Source of the DNA: Bacillota bacterium
Lineage (GTDB): Bacteria; Bacillota; Clostridia; Lachnospirales; Lachnospiraceae
Length of the DNA: 13,301 bases
Assembly: GCA_023441965.1 (NCBI GenBank)
Contig: JAEZNB010000108.1
Coordinates: 1 to 13,301, forward strand
Reading direction: 5' to 3'
Shown: positions 8,901-13,301 of the stretch, piece by piece
How the letters are laid out: every line of letters starts with the position of its first letter
How positions within the stretch are numbered: the first letter of the stretch is position 1
Translations under genes and position numbers: made by a program
Notes under the pieces: generated by a model
Told to the model about the DNA's origin: nothing
The model's database searches: none
What the model saw: the letters and a program-made list of their open reading frames with translations, nothing else

Positions 8901-10228
8901 TGAACAGAGGCTATAACATTAGTTACGGCGATGTGTTTTCGCATCCCACTCCCAAAGAAATAGCTATTCTGCTAAGCCAGGACCAAGGCGACGCAGTGCA
9001 GTCAAGCCAAAAGGAAGGGGAACAAATAGGAGAATATGATTATTCAGCTATTGAGGAACTGCTCAAGCAAAATACCCTTGAGGCTTTTCTGGACGGCGAA
9101 AAACAGAAATTGGGCAATGTGCTGCTTACCGGACCAACCGGATTTTTGGGAATTCATATATTAAAAGAGTTTCTGGAAAATGAAGAAGGTATGATTTACT
9201 GCTTTATGCGTGCCGGTCGGCAAGCTTCCTTGGAAAAAAGGCTGAAGAGCATGCTGGTTTACTATTTTGAAAATAGTTATGACGAGCTTTTTGGCAGCAG
9301 AATATTTCCTGTTGAAGGTGATATGACGGAGGCCAGTGATTTTGAACGCTTAAAGAATCTGCCAATCGATACCGTTATAAACTGTGCGGCCAATGTCAAA
9401 CATTTCGCGCACTCCGAGGAGATAGAGAAAATTAATGTGGGCGGCGTAAAGAAAGCGATTGATTATTGTAAAGAAAAAGGCTGCCAGCTCATTCAGATTT
9501 CCACAGCCAGTGTGGCAGGCATCAGTATCGATGGTAAACCCGCCGAAGATGTCTGTATGGATGAAAAAATGCTGTATTTCGGCCAAAATCTTGACAATAA
9601 ATATATTGGCAGCAAGTTCCGGGCTGAGCGATTGATTTTACAAGAGGCGGCAAACGGACTAAAAGCCAAGATCATGCGGGTTGGCAATCTGATGGCTCGA
9701 AGCAGGGATGGGGAGTTCCAAATTAATTTCCAGACCAACGGTTTTATAAACAGACTACGGGCATATCAGGCCATCGGCAAAATATCTTTCTCCACCCTGG
9801 GTGCGTCTACTGAGTTTGCACCGATCGACAGCACAGCACAGGCTGTTCTCAAACTGGCTTGTGCACCGAAGGAATGCTGTATTTTCCATCCATTTAACAA
9901 CCACTCGATTTTTATAGGCGACGTGATAGAAGTGATGAAGGAAAAAGGCATGAATATAGAGGCGGTGGAAGAATGCGAATTTGAAAAGCATTTGTCTCTG
10001 GCCATGAGGGACAAATCGAAGGCGGAGGCGCTTGCAGGATTGATAGCATACCTTAATCTGGGAAGAGGCAAAAGAGTGTTTATGCTTTCCACTTCCAATG
10101 ATTACACCGTACAGGTCTTATACCGCTATGGTTTTAAATGGCCGCTGACTACCGATGGATACTTAGATAAATTTATTTCATTATTGACCGGACTGGGTTT
10201 TTTTGAGGAGGAAACAGCTTGTGTTTGA
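2906..10228 (+). CDS. Dimodular nonribosomal peptide synthetase with terminal reductase (C-A-PCP-C-A-PCP-R)
   Basis: This 2,440-residue synthetase (roughly 270 kDa) joins two amino acids and releases them reductively. Domain order, by residue: C1 1-430 with HHLVCDG at 134-140; A1 about 440-925 with YTSGSTGLPKG at 603-613, NGYGPTE, YRTGD and the A10 lysine 922; PCP1 about 935-1010, phosphopantetheine Ser975 in the slightly degenerate VGLTSL; C2 about 1020-1430 with HHLIFDG at 1153-1159; A2 about 1445-1940 with YTSGSTGKPKG at 1603-1613 and A10 lysine 1934; PCP2 about 1950-2020 with Ser1988 in DLGGTSL; thioester reductase about 2070-2440 with the nucleotide-binding GPTGFLG at 2076-2082, STAS near 2199 and YIGSK (Tyr2233, Lys2237). 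All catalytic motifs appear intact. No epimerase, methyltransferase or thioesterase is present. C1 opens with LTHPQRRI and a TSVNNI segment typical of chain-initiating condensation domains, so an N-acyl group is expected. By-eye pocket readings against GrsA are DAFFTGGIVK (A1, perhaps an aliphatic residue) and DMKNVATVSK (A2, uncertain; Lys at position 239 hints at an acidic or polar substrate). Expected product: N-acyl dipeptide aldehyde (or alcohol if reduced twice). The 3' end overlaps the exporter gene by 8 bases. Confidence 0.95.
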   Translation: MRKFRLTHPQRRIVDVEMMSNRTSVNNIPIYILFPEGEELLLKRAVAKVLSEVKDIQLRLALTAEGEFETYYGRYEEENEEIRIVDLKGSTKEFSADYVDNFLLMPFGDILDKRLYEFRIVLTQEHTILCIRIHHLVCDGTGIANLRDYIVKTFESIKTGNEYQVPTNNYLKYLDIEDEYLKGDACTRDKNYWLSHLADFSGCPDGLADSGDYGSKAIGIELSAETISALKSYTHSFAKPISPFVLALGLLHIFVGRYYQSKSVLLTTAFHNRIYDEEVNNSVGMLVSTVPLKMEYDGNCPITKVMEYAKSELKQSLTHSRYPYDLLLTDLTGLGLDIKKLLNFAIVSNSYNENEEYPLNSTKLNASYAPLLLRINMARDDKYGLQTLLLEFRKDCFSEQEMQTIASCFKAMIEDIAANPKQTCGEIRLLSDDEESKILNEFNYTKFQAKDQAETIVEMFKNQVLRTPDNTAVVFEDQHYSYRQLDEFTDKLAKHLKSLGVKSEDTLAVLIDRSEYMVIYPLAILKAGAGYMPLDYTFPTERLEYMLNDANVQIVLSEGDKPEKYIPGFAGVVLKRESLVHLNDYPDIELSPPRGDNKFVVLYTSGSTGLPKGCVLEHRNLVNFCQWYIDYYHVTEQDRGAAYANFAFDAHMFDIYPFITCGSATYIIPSEMRLDFLALNNYLETKQISLFFMTTLLGKQFVETFDNKYLRTLTVGGEKLPPIKLPKYPLINGYGPTECTIVATTHKIQHENDCLNIGKPLHNCQCYVVDKNMQLLPVGAVGELCIGGAGVGRGYLNRPELTAEKFVMWRGNRIYRTGDYVKWLANGEIEFVGRMDGQVKLRGLRIELGEVESKISQYKGITACAVTVKEIGGTQHLCAYYVSTEDIDPEDLKKALAVDLTSFMIPDVFTRLEKLPLTSNGKVNKKALPEPVLKQEDTVEPRDEKEQIIFDIISELVGSKNFGVTSDLFTVGLTSLMAIKVAVLLKNKLGISIATSEIIKHRTIENIAKVSKEELAPVVQSSGLERRDHYPLTQNQLGVYYDCAKQPGTLKYNIPTALCVAAGIDAHKLAEALAVVIHAHPYLKTNLAMNGQILQQVRRDEREVSIPVYSVSEDELQFAKDNFVKPFDLFTGPLFRAAVYKTPERVCLMTDFHHLIFDGGSLDILLHQLARAYAGENIGRDTFTAYELALLEADLPGSEAYRKAQDYFKQKLKDCDGATMIAANRNEAEASGKLKEQIALISKENVREFCKAVGVTPSSFFLAGVANVTARFSDNKTLLLSVLDNGRGEAYKSDVLGMLVKTLPLVLTVDSSLPVFDFVRQTQRSIFETIENESYPLTRIAEEYHFSPQINYAYQSGVLTEHTIGGQQVKLESLEQKSPKFKLSMHIEESEQHYKVCAQYNDALYSAALMKTLADSVTIAMKRMMADHAGLTGKISILSKEQRLTIQRFNETAQTNVLRVVHKMFEEQVRQKGEKTALVAQDGVYTYSRLNADANRIANALINKGLAVEDRVAFLLPRDGRLIATMLGILKAGGAYIPIDPEYPSERIRYILEDSSAKFIICCEEKSVDCEAQKLFVESLLTEENEVNPRVDVKPENLSYIIYTSGSTGKPKGVMLEHKGISNYVAPTSGNSHVRALVEGASAMVSVTTVSFDMFLKESFTMLMNGLILVLASEDQANNPAQLAELFEVAGGDAFNATPSRMLQYLELPAFREALGKCKVVMAGGEAYPAILFEKLKRITNARLFNTYGPTEITVSSNAKELKDGVITVGAPLANVQEFIVDTDGNLLPVGVTGELWIGGEGVGRGYWGNADLTSQSFVETSEGRVYKTGDLAKWNRNGEVVILGRNDSQVKLRGLRIELGEIQTAVCQYPGIRLAVVVIRKIKDAEHICAYYTADIQVSPEKLRDSLKQSLAKYMVPTAYKQLASIPVSPNGKTDLKVLPEPDLMARQDYVAPSNDIEKSFCEIFAQVLDIADIGAEDDFFDLGGTSLLVTKVTIEAMNRGYNISYGDVFSHPTPKEIAILLSQDQGDAVQSSQKEGEQIGEYDYSAIEELLKQNTLEAFLDGEKQKLGNVLLTGPTGFLGIHILKEFLENEEGMIYCFMRAGRQASLEKRLKSMLVYYFENSYDELFGSRIFPVEGDMTEASDFERLKNLPIDTVINCAANVKHFAHSEEIEKINVGGVKKAIDYCKEKGCQLIQISTASVAGISIDGKPAEDVCMDEKMLYFGQNLDNKYIGSKFRAERLILQEAANGLKAKIMRVGNLMARSRDGEFQINFQTNGFINRLRAYQAIGKISFSTLGASTEFAPIDSTAQAVLKLACAPKECCIFHPFNNHSIFIGDVIEVMKEKGMNIEAVEECEFEKHLSLAMRDKSKAEALAGLIAYLNLGRGKRVFMLSTSNDYTVQVLYRYGFKWPLTTDGYLDKFISLLTGLGFFEEETACV
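10206..10211 (+). promoter_or_regulatory. Ribosome binding site of the exporter gene, inside the NRPS 3' end
   Basis: AGGAGG lies nine bases before the GTG at 10221 and within the last NRPS codons. It decides for the GTG start. The in-frame TTG at 10203 overlaps the site itself and cannot be the start. Confidence 0.85.
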
Positions 10229-12011
10229 ACGCAACGGAAAACTGATTCAGGGCGTTTTTAAAAAGTATTTGCTGCCCACCATCCTGATGACGATGGCTCT
10301 TTCGATGGGATTGATTGTCGATGGCATTATTGTTGGCAACTCCTTGGGCTCAGATGCATTAGCGGCAGTTAATCTCGTCCTTCCGGTGTCACTATGTTTC
10401 AATACAGTATGTGTGATGTTTGGGATTGGAGGATCGGTGCTGGCTTCCATAGCCAAGGGGAAACGGGAAAACCACCGGGCAGATGTGCTCTTCACCTTGT
10501 CCGTTTTGATGATGCTGGCAGTAAGCCTTGTATTCCTGTTTGCAGGCTCGTTTTTTTCGGGCCACCTGACACGGCTGCTGGCAGGCGACAGCAATTTGCA
10601 GCCTTTGACAGCAGCCTATTTAGAAATCTTCATTTATGGAGCGCCGCTTCTGATTGTGGTTCCCGGCATGGTTTATTTCGTACGGGCGGACGGACGTCCC
10701 AATTTGGCTTCTGCGGTTTTAATCGTGGCTAATGTTGTCAACCTGGTCCTGGACCTGGTTTTTATTCTCGGCTTCAATATGGGTATCCGCGGTGCGGCAC
10801 TGGCGAGCGTTATTGGATATGCCATAGGATTTCTGGTATTGCTGGTCTACTTTTTGAAAAAAGGAAGAAGCTTGCATTTCACATCTTTTCATCGAAAAGA
10901 ACTTAGAGCGGCGGCTAAGATCGTTGTCTGCGGGACGCCCAGTGCTGTAGGCTCTTGCCTGATGTTTGCCAAAATTCTCAGTATCAATGCCATTGTGCTG
11001 GCAAGAATCGGGTCATTGGGAATGGTGGCCTTTTCAGTATGCTTGTCTTGTCTTTCCTTTGTATCCATGTTTATAGCGGGCGTGGCGCAGACCATGATGC
11101 CCATAGTGGCAACGCTATATGGCGAAAAAGACTATGCAGGGGTACGTTTCACTGTGAAGAGAGCCCTTCAGGTCGTTATGCTCTCAAGTGTCCTCCTGGT
11201 AATCGTATTTGAACTGTTTCCCAATGTGTTGCTTCATCTTTACGGGATAAAAAATACCATGGAATTAGGACTGGGCAGCCAGGCCATCAGGATATTTGCC
11301 TTAAGCCTCATTGGTACCGGTTTCTCATTTGTCATGCTGTACTATTTTCAAATAATCCAGCGAAGTGCCCTTGCTACCACGATTGCCGTTGTGCAGGGCT
11401 TCGCCGTAGTTGTTCCGTCTGCCCTTCTGCTTTCTGGTTTCTGGGGCTCCTATGGTATTTGGATATCCTTTTTGTTGGCTGAAATAACTGTATTTATTCT
11501 CATCCTTATCGTGACAAAACGTCTCGCCAAACGCTCAGACGGAAATCTAACAGGGCTGTTTTTGCTTGCCGGGCCTGCTGAGGACGAACAATTATTGGAT
11601 GTAACCATTGGAAATGAAAGAAGCGAGGCGGTAGGTCTTTCAGAAAAAGTGATCCAATTTTGCCTTGCGTATAAAGTCGAAGCGAAAACAGCCAATCACA
11701 TAGGACTGGCTGTGGAAGAAATGGCTGTCAACACTATTGAGCATGGATATAAGAAGAACGATAAAAACCACATCGATATTATGATCAGAATCAGGGAGGA
11801 TGAAGTGATCATTGCTTTGCGTGATAACGGGATACCTTTTGATCCTACCCTCTATAAGGAGGAAGATGAAAATACGTATAGCTGCAGCGGGATTTTGCTG
11901 GTTAAAGCACTGGCGCAAAGTATTAATTATACAAGAATGATCGGGCTGAACAGCACAATTATAAGCTTAGCCTACCACCAGAGATTTGATGCCGGGAGAA
12001 AAAATGGTTGA
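10221..12011 (+). CDS. MATE-family exporter fused to a C-terminal RsbW-like ATPase domain
   Basis: This 596-residue protein has two parts. Residues 1 to about 437 form a multidrug and toxin extrusion (MATE) transporter with many hydrophobic helices. Its N-terminal signature VDGIIVGNSLG is typical of bacterial MATE proteins, which expel small molecules using an ion gradient. Residues about 455-590 form a GHKL ATPase domain of the HATPase_c_2 type, the fold of anti-sigma kinases RsbW and SpoIIAB. The N box is EEMAVNTIEHGY (Glu499, Asn504), the G1 box is RDNG (Asp535, Gly537), and a degenerate second glycine box reads CSGILLVKAL (Gly557). A plain MATE protein is about 440-460 aa, so the tail adds some 150 residues in one continuous frame. 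The gene overlaps the NRPS by 8 bases and the PPTase by 8 bases, so it is probably translationally coupled. The likely job of the membrane part is export of the NRPS product. The ATPase part could be a nucleotide-dependent switch or a kinase for a STAS-type partner, but no such partner gene is visible. Confidence 0.9.
   Translation: MFERNGKLIQGVFKKYLLPTILMTMALSMGLIVDGIIVGNSLGSDALAAVNLVLPVSLCFNTVCVMFGIGGSVLASIAKGKRENHRADVLFTLSVLMMLAVSLVFLFAGSFFSGHLTRLLAGDSNLQPLTAAYLEIFIYGAPLLIVVPGMVYFVRADGRPNLASAVLIVANVVNLVLDLVFILGFNMGIRGAALASVIGYAIGFLVLLVYFLKKGRSLHFTSFHRKELRAAAKIVVCGTPSAVGSCLMFAKILSINAIVLARIGSLGMVAFSVCLSCLSFVSMFIAGVAQTMMPIVATLYGEKDYAGVRFTVKRALQVVMLSSVLLVIVFELFPNVLLHLYGIKNTMELGLGSQAIRIFALSLIGTGFSFVMLYYFQIIQRSALATTIAVVQGFAVVVPSALLLSGFWGSYGIWISFLLAEITVFILILIVTKRLAKRSDGNLTGLFLLAGPAEDEQLLDVTIGNERSEAVGLSEKVIQFCLAYKVEAKTANHIGLAVEEMAVNTIEHGYKKNDKNHIDIMIRIREDEVIIALRDNGIPFDPTLYKEEDENTYSCSGILLVKALAQSINYTRMIGLNSTIISLAYHQRFDAGRKNG
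11994..11998 (+). promoter_or_regulatory. Ribosome binding site of the PPTase gene, inside the exporter 3' end
   Basis: GGGAG sits five bases before the ATG at 12004. It supports that start over the in-frame TTG at 11986 and ATG at 11989, which lack their own site and would add residues not expected for the family. Confidence 0.65.
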
Positions 12012-12654
12012 GGTTTATCTGACGGATATCAGAAAATTAACAAACGGCTATGCGCTTTATCTTGACGAGCTTACGCCAAAACGAAGAGAGAAAGCAAAGC
12101 GCTATCTTTTTCTCTCAGATAGATTGCGTTGTATGGCAGGTGGTTTGCTGCTGAAAGAAATATTGGGTATCCAAAGAGACGAAGAGCTCATTCATAATAT
12201 TTACGGCAAACCTGCTTTGCATGGAGGGGGGAAGAATTTTAACATATCCCATGCGGGTGATTATGTGGTATTGGCCGTTGATGCTTTCCCGCTGGGAGTA
12301 GACATTGAGTGCATTGGAAACGCCGATATGATGGTGGCGCAAAGATGTTTTCAAGAAGATGAACTGGAATACTTAACGAATGGCAATGGTGATCGTGACG
12401 AGAAGTTTTTTGCGTTATGGACCTTAAAGGAAAGCCTGATGAAAGCAACAGGCTTGGGGCTTAATCTCCCTCCTGAAAGCTTTAGCGTATTGTCCCAGGA
12501 TAAGCCCTATTCCCTAAAAGTAGGGGAGATGTGGTATTTTAAACAGTATCGTCCTGATGAAAATCATTTGATATCCGTTTGCGCCGCACATCAAGACTTT
12601 GCACCCACTTTTCAGGAAATTTGTTTTAGCAAAGCGATGCAAGGTAACTATTGA
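12004..12654 (+). CDS. Sfp-type 4'-phosphopantetheinyl transferase
   Basis: This 216-residue protein transfers the phosphopantetheine arm from CoA to the serine of carrier domains, here most likely Ser975 and Ser1988 of the NRPS. Family motifs are clear: NISHAGDY from residue 80 (the CoA-contacting N-S-H motif), GVDIECI with the magnesium ligands Asp100 and Glu102, and WTLKESLMKATG at 139-150 with Glu143 and Lys147. Length fits Sfp-type enzymes (about 220-230 aa). The start at 12004 is chosen from its ribosome binding site and because MVEVYLTDI is the usual opening beta strand. It overlaps the exporter gene by eight bases and is the last gene of the operon. A dedicated transferase makes the cluster independent of the host's fatty-acid enzyme AcpS. 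Confidence 0.95.
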   Translation: MVEVYLTDIRKLTNGYALYLDELTPKRREKAKRYLFLSDRLRCMAGGLLLKEILGIQRDEELIHNIYGKPALHGGGKNFNISHAGDYVVLAVDAFPLGVDIECIGNADMMVAQRCFQEDELEYLTNGNGDRDEKFFALWTLKESLMKATGLGLNLPPESFSVLSQDKPYSLKVGEMWYFKQYRPDENHLISVCAAHQDFAPTFQEICFSKAMQGNY

Positions 12655-12720
12655 GAGGCGGTGCAGGATATACTCAGAAGGTATTCGTCTTCAGGAGCAT
12701 CAAACAACGATAATAAAGCA

Positions 12721-12799
12721 CTGCGTTTTGCTTACGGAAATGTGCGAGACTCCGTTCCAAAGCCGGAGGCTCGAATACTCCGGGTAAGCCAGCAAGCAG
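12721..12799 (+). other. GC-rich structured element of unknown function (nested inverted repeats)
   Basis: The element lies 66 bases after the PPTase stop and is clearly richer in G and C than the flanking DNA. An outer stem GCTTAC (12730-12735)/GTAAGC (12784-12789) encloses two hairpins: ACGGA (12734-12738)/TCCGT (12751-12755) and CCGGAG (12763-12768)/CTCCGG (12778-12783). An outer CTGC (12721-12724) can also pair with the GCAG at 12796-12799. The first hairpin shares two bases with the outer stem, so those pairings compete at that edge. Together they suggest a three-way-junction RNA. A T-tract hairpin follows at 12814-12847. It could be a riboswitch-like leader, a 3' UTR structure, a small RNA or a dispersed repeat. 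I could not match it to a known family. Confidence 0.4.
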
Positions 12800-12813
12800 A
12801 GACTGCCATACGG

Positions 12814-12847
12814 CGAAAACATCTGTGGTGGTTTGCGATATTTTTTT
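12814..12847 (+). terminator. Probable intrinsic terminator 1 after the operon
   Basis: CGAAAAC (12814-12820) can pair with GTTTGCG (12831-12837), with one internal A-G mismatch and a 10-base loop. A short ATA and then seven T residues (12841-12847) follow. The stem is weak but the T run is good. Confidence 0.5.
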
Positions 12848-12895
12848 ACCCACGCCTAGTCAGTTCCCTTTTTATCACATTATAGCAGCATGATT

Positions 12896-12936
12896 AATCC
12901 GGATTTTTCTCAAAGTGTTCGGATTTTTTGTTTTTT
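12896..12936 (+). terminator. Intrinsic terminator 2 after the operon
   Basis: AATCCGGA (12896-12903) pairs with TTCGGATT (12918-12925), eight pairs with one G-T pair and a 14-base loop. The arm runs into T6-G-T6 ending at 12936. This is the better of the two tandem terminators and probably isolates the operon from the hydrolase gene. Confidence 0.72.
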
Positions 12937-13001
12937 GATCTAGAGTATTACATAGATGTCTGCATCAATGTCGGAAAAAGATATTCTCTGGATTAGTGAC
13001 A

Positions 13002-13032
13002 AATTTGTAAGAAAACAAGGTGAATTTGTAAG
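13002..13032 (+). repeat. Two direct repeats, possible operator upstream of the hydrolase gene
   Basis: The 10-mer AATTTGTAAG occurs at 13002-13011 and again at 13023-13032, start to start 21 bases, that is two helical turns, so both copies face the same side of DNA. The first copy also overlaps the perfect palindrome ACAAATTTGT at 12999-13008. They end 69 bases before the predicted start codon, a usual place for a regulator site. No regulator gene is visible in the window. Confidence 0.4.
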
Positions 13033-13088
13033 CTGAATCGATGGTGTGAAAAGTCTCCATCAATTAGAATATCATAGAGATTAATAAA

Positions 13089-13093
13089 AGGAG
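13089..13093 (+). promoter_or_regulatory. Ribosome binding site selecting a TTG start for the hydrolase
   Basis: AGGAG lies eight bases before a TTG at 13102. No ATG is available at this position, so the gene most likely starts at TTG. Confidence 0.7.
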
Positions 13094-13101
13094 ATGTTCG
13101 A

Positions 13102-13301
13102 TTGATAAATCAAACAACTTGTAAATTTATCTGTATCGGAAAAAAGCTTCTTAGAACACTGCTTGTTCTCATGTGTACAGTCATTCTTCTCGTTGCAGTG
13201 CTTGCAGGCATTCAGCATTTTGCGACAAGCTATGAGAAAGAAAACAACCCCGCGCCAGGTGATATGGTAGATGTCAACGGATCGAAGATGCATGTATACG
13301 C
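13102..13301 (+). CDS. Membrane-anchored alpha/beta hydrolase, N-terminal part (partial)
   Basis: Sixty-six codons are visible before the right edge cuts the gene. After a short basic stretch (GKKLLRT) comes one hydrophobic segment of about 20 residues (LLVLMCTVILLVAVLAG), which should be a signal anchor. Then follows GDMVDVNGSKMHVY. A 'G..VDVNG.KMHVY' strand after a single membrane helix is characteristic of Bacillota alpha/beta hydrolases related to prolyl aminopeptidases and haloperoxidases, whose catalytic triad would lie further on. The start is TTG with an AGGAG eight bases upstream. The two terminators and a gap of about 450 bases separate it from the operon, so it probably has its own promoter. 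Substrate and any link to the peptide pathway are unknown. Confidence 0.7.
   Translation, partial: MINQTTCKFICIGKKLLRTLLVLMCTVILLVAVLAGIQHFATSYEKENNPAPGDMVDVNGSKMHVY

Noticed and set aside
2906..10228. Pyrazinone (aureusimine-type) product
   Set aside because: AusA-type enzymes begin with an A domain and leave a free amine that cyclises on the aldehyde. Here an apparently intact C domain comes first, which points to a capped amine.
12763..12783. tRNA-like T arm (CTCGAAT loop)
   Set aside because: The loop is nine bases, not seven, and no D arm, anticodon arm or acceptor stem can be drawn around it.
12721..12808. Cobalamin (B12) riboswitch
   Set aside because: Only scattered 3' motifs (a CACTG and an AAGCCAG...CTGCC) resemble the element. 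The 5' half, with its GGTGAAAATCC-like, CCCGC and ACTGTA boxes, is absent, and no B12 gene follows.
12661..12885. 74-codon frame after the PPTase
   Set aside because: The GTG has only a GAGG two bases upstream, too close to serve. The frame runs through the hairpin element and the T7 run of a terminator, and the protein looks like no known family.
1..13301. CRISPR arrays, insertion sequences, phage genes or att sites
   Set aside because: No regularly spaced repeats, transposase motifs or terminal inverted repeats were found on either strand.

Overview
The window reads as a Bacillota (Firmicutes) chromosome segment, probably from an anaerobic Clostridia or Negativicutes-type bacterium. The reasons are strong AGGAGG-type ribosome binding sites, GTG and TTG starts, AT-rich intergenic DNA with U-tract terminators, and clostridial-style protein families. 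No 16S rRNA or taxonomic marker is present, so the assignment is tentative.

Layout, all genes on the + strand. (1) 1-671: 3' part of a periplasmic sugar-binding protein of an ABC transporter, cut by the left edge. (2) 672-1526: a long AT-rich gap with several hairpins, no convincing gene and possibly a decayed coding remnant. (3) 1527-12654: a compact four-gene biosynthetic operon. Its genes are a PaaK/CapK-like acyl- or aryl-acid ligase, a 2,440-aa nonribosomal peptide synthetase (NRPS) with order C-A-PCP-C-A-PCP-reductase, a MATE-type exporter fused to a C-terminal RsbW-like ATPase domain, and an Sfp-type phosphopantetheinyl transferase. (4) 12655-13101: a structured GC-rich element, two apparent intrinsic terminators and a pair of direct repeats. 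(5) 13102-end: the start of a membrane-anchored alpha/beta hydrolase, cut by the right edge.

The operon looks like a self-sufficient pathway. The phosphopantetheinyl transferase would arm both carrier domains. The ligase would activate a carboxylic acid as CoA ester or adenylate. The N-terminal condensation domain, which looks like a chain-initiating (starter) type, would acylate the first amino acid. The second module would add the second amino acid. The NAD(P)H-dependent reductase would release the product as an aldehyde, and the MATE domain would export it. The predicted product is an N-acyl dipeptide aldehyde, a chemotype expected to inhibit serine or cysteine proteases. The layout is related in concept to the gut-bacterial dipeptide-aldehyde NRPS family (for example the ruminopeptin-type pathway) and to the aureusimine synthetase AusA, which lacks the N-terminal C domain. 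The exact product cannot be read from sequence.

The most unusual points are the exporter-ATPase fusion, the PaaK-like ligase as putative starter supplier, the second A domain's unusual specificity pocket (lysine at the position equivalent to GrsA 239), and the two identical 8-nt gene overlaps that tie NRPS, exporter and PPTase together.
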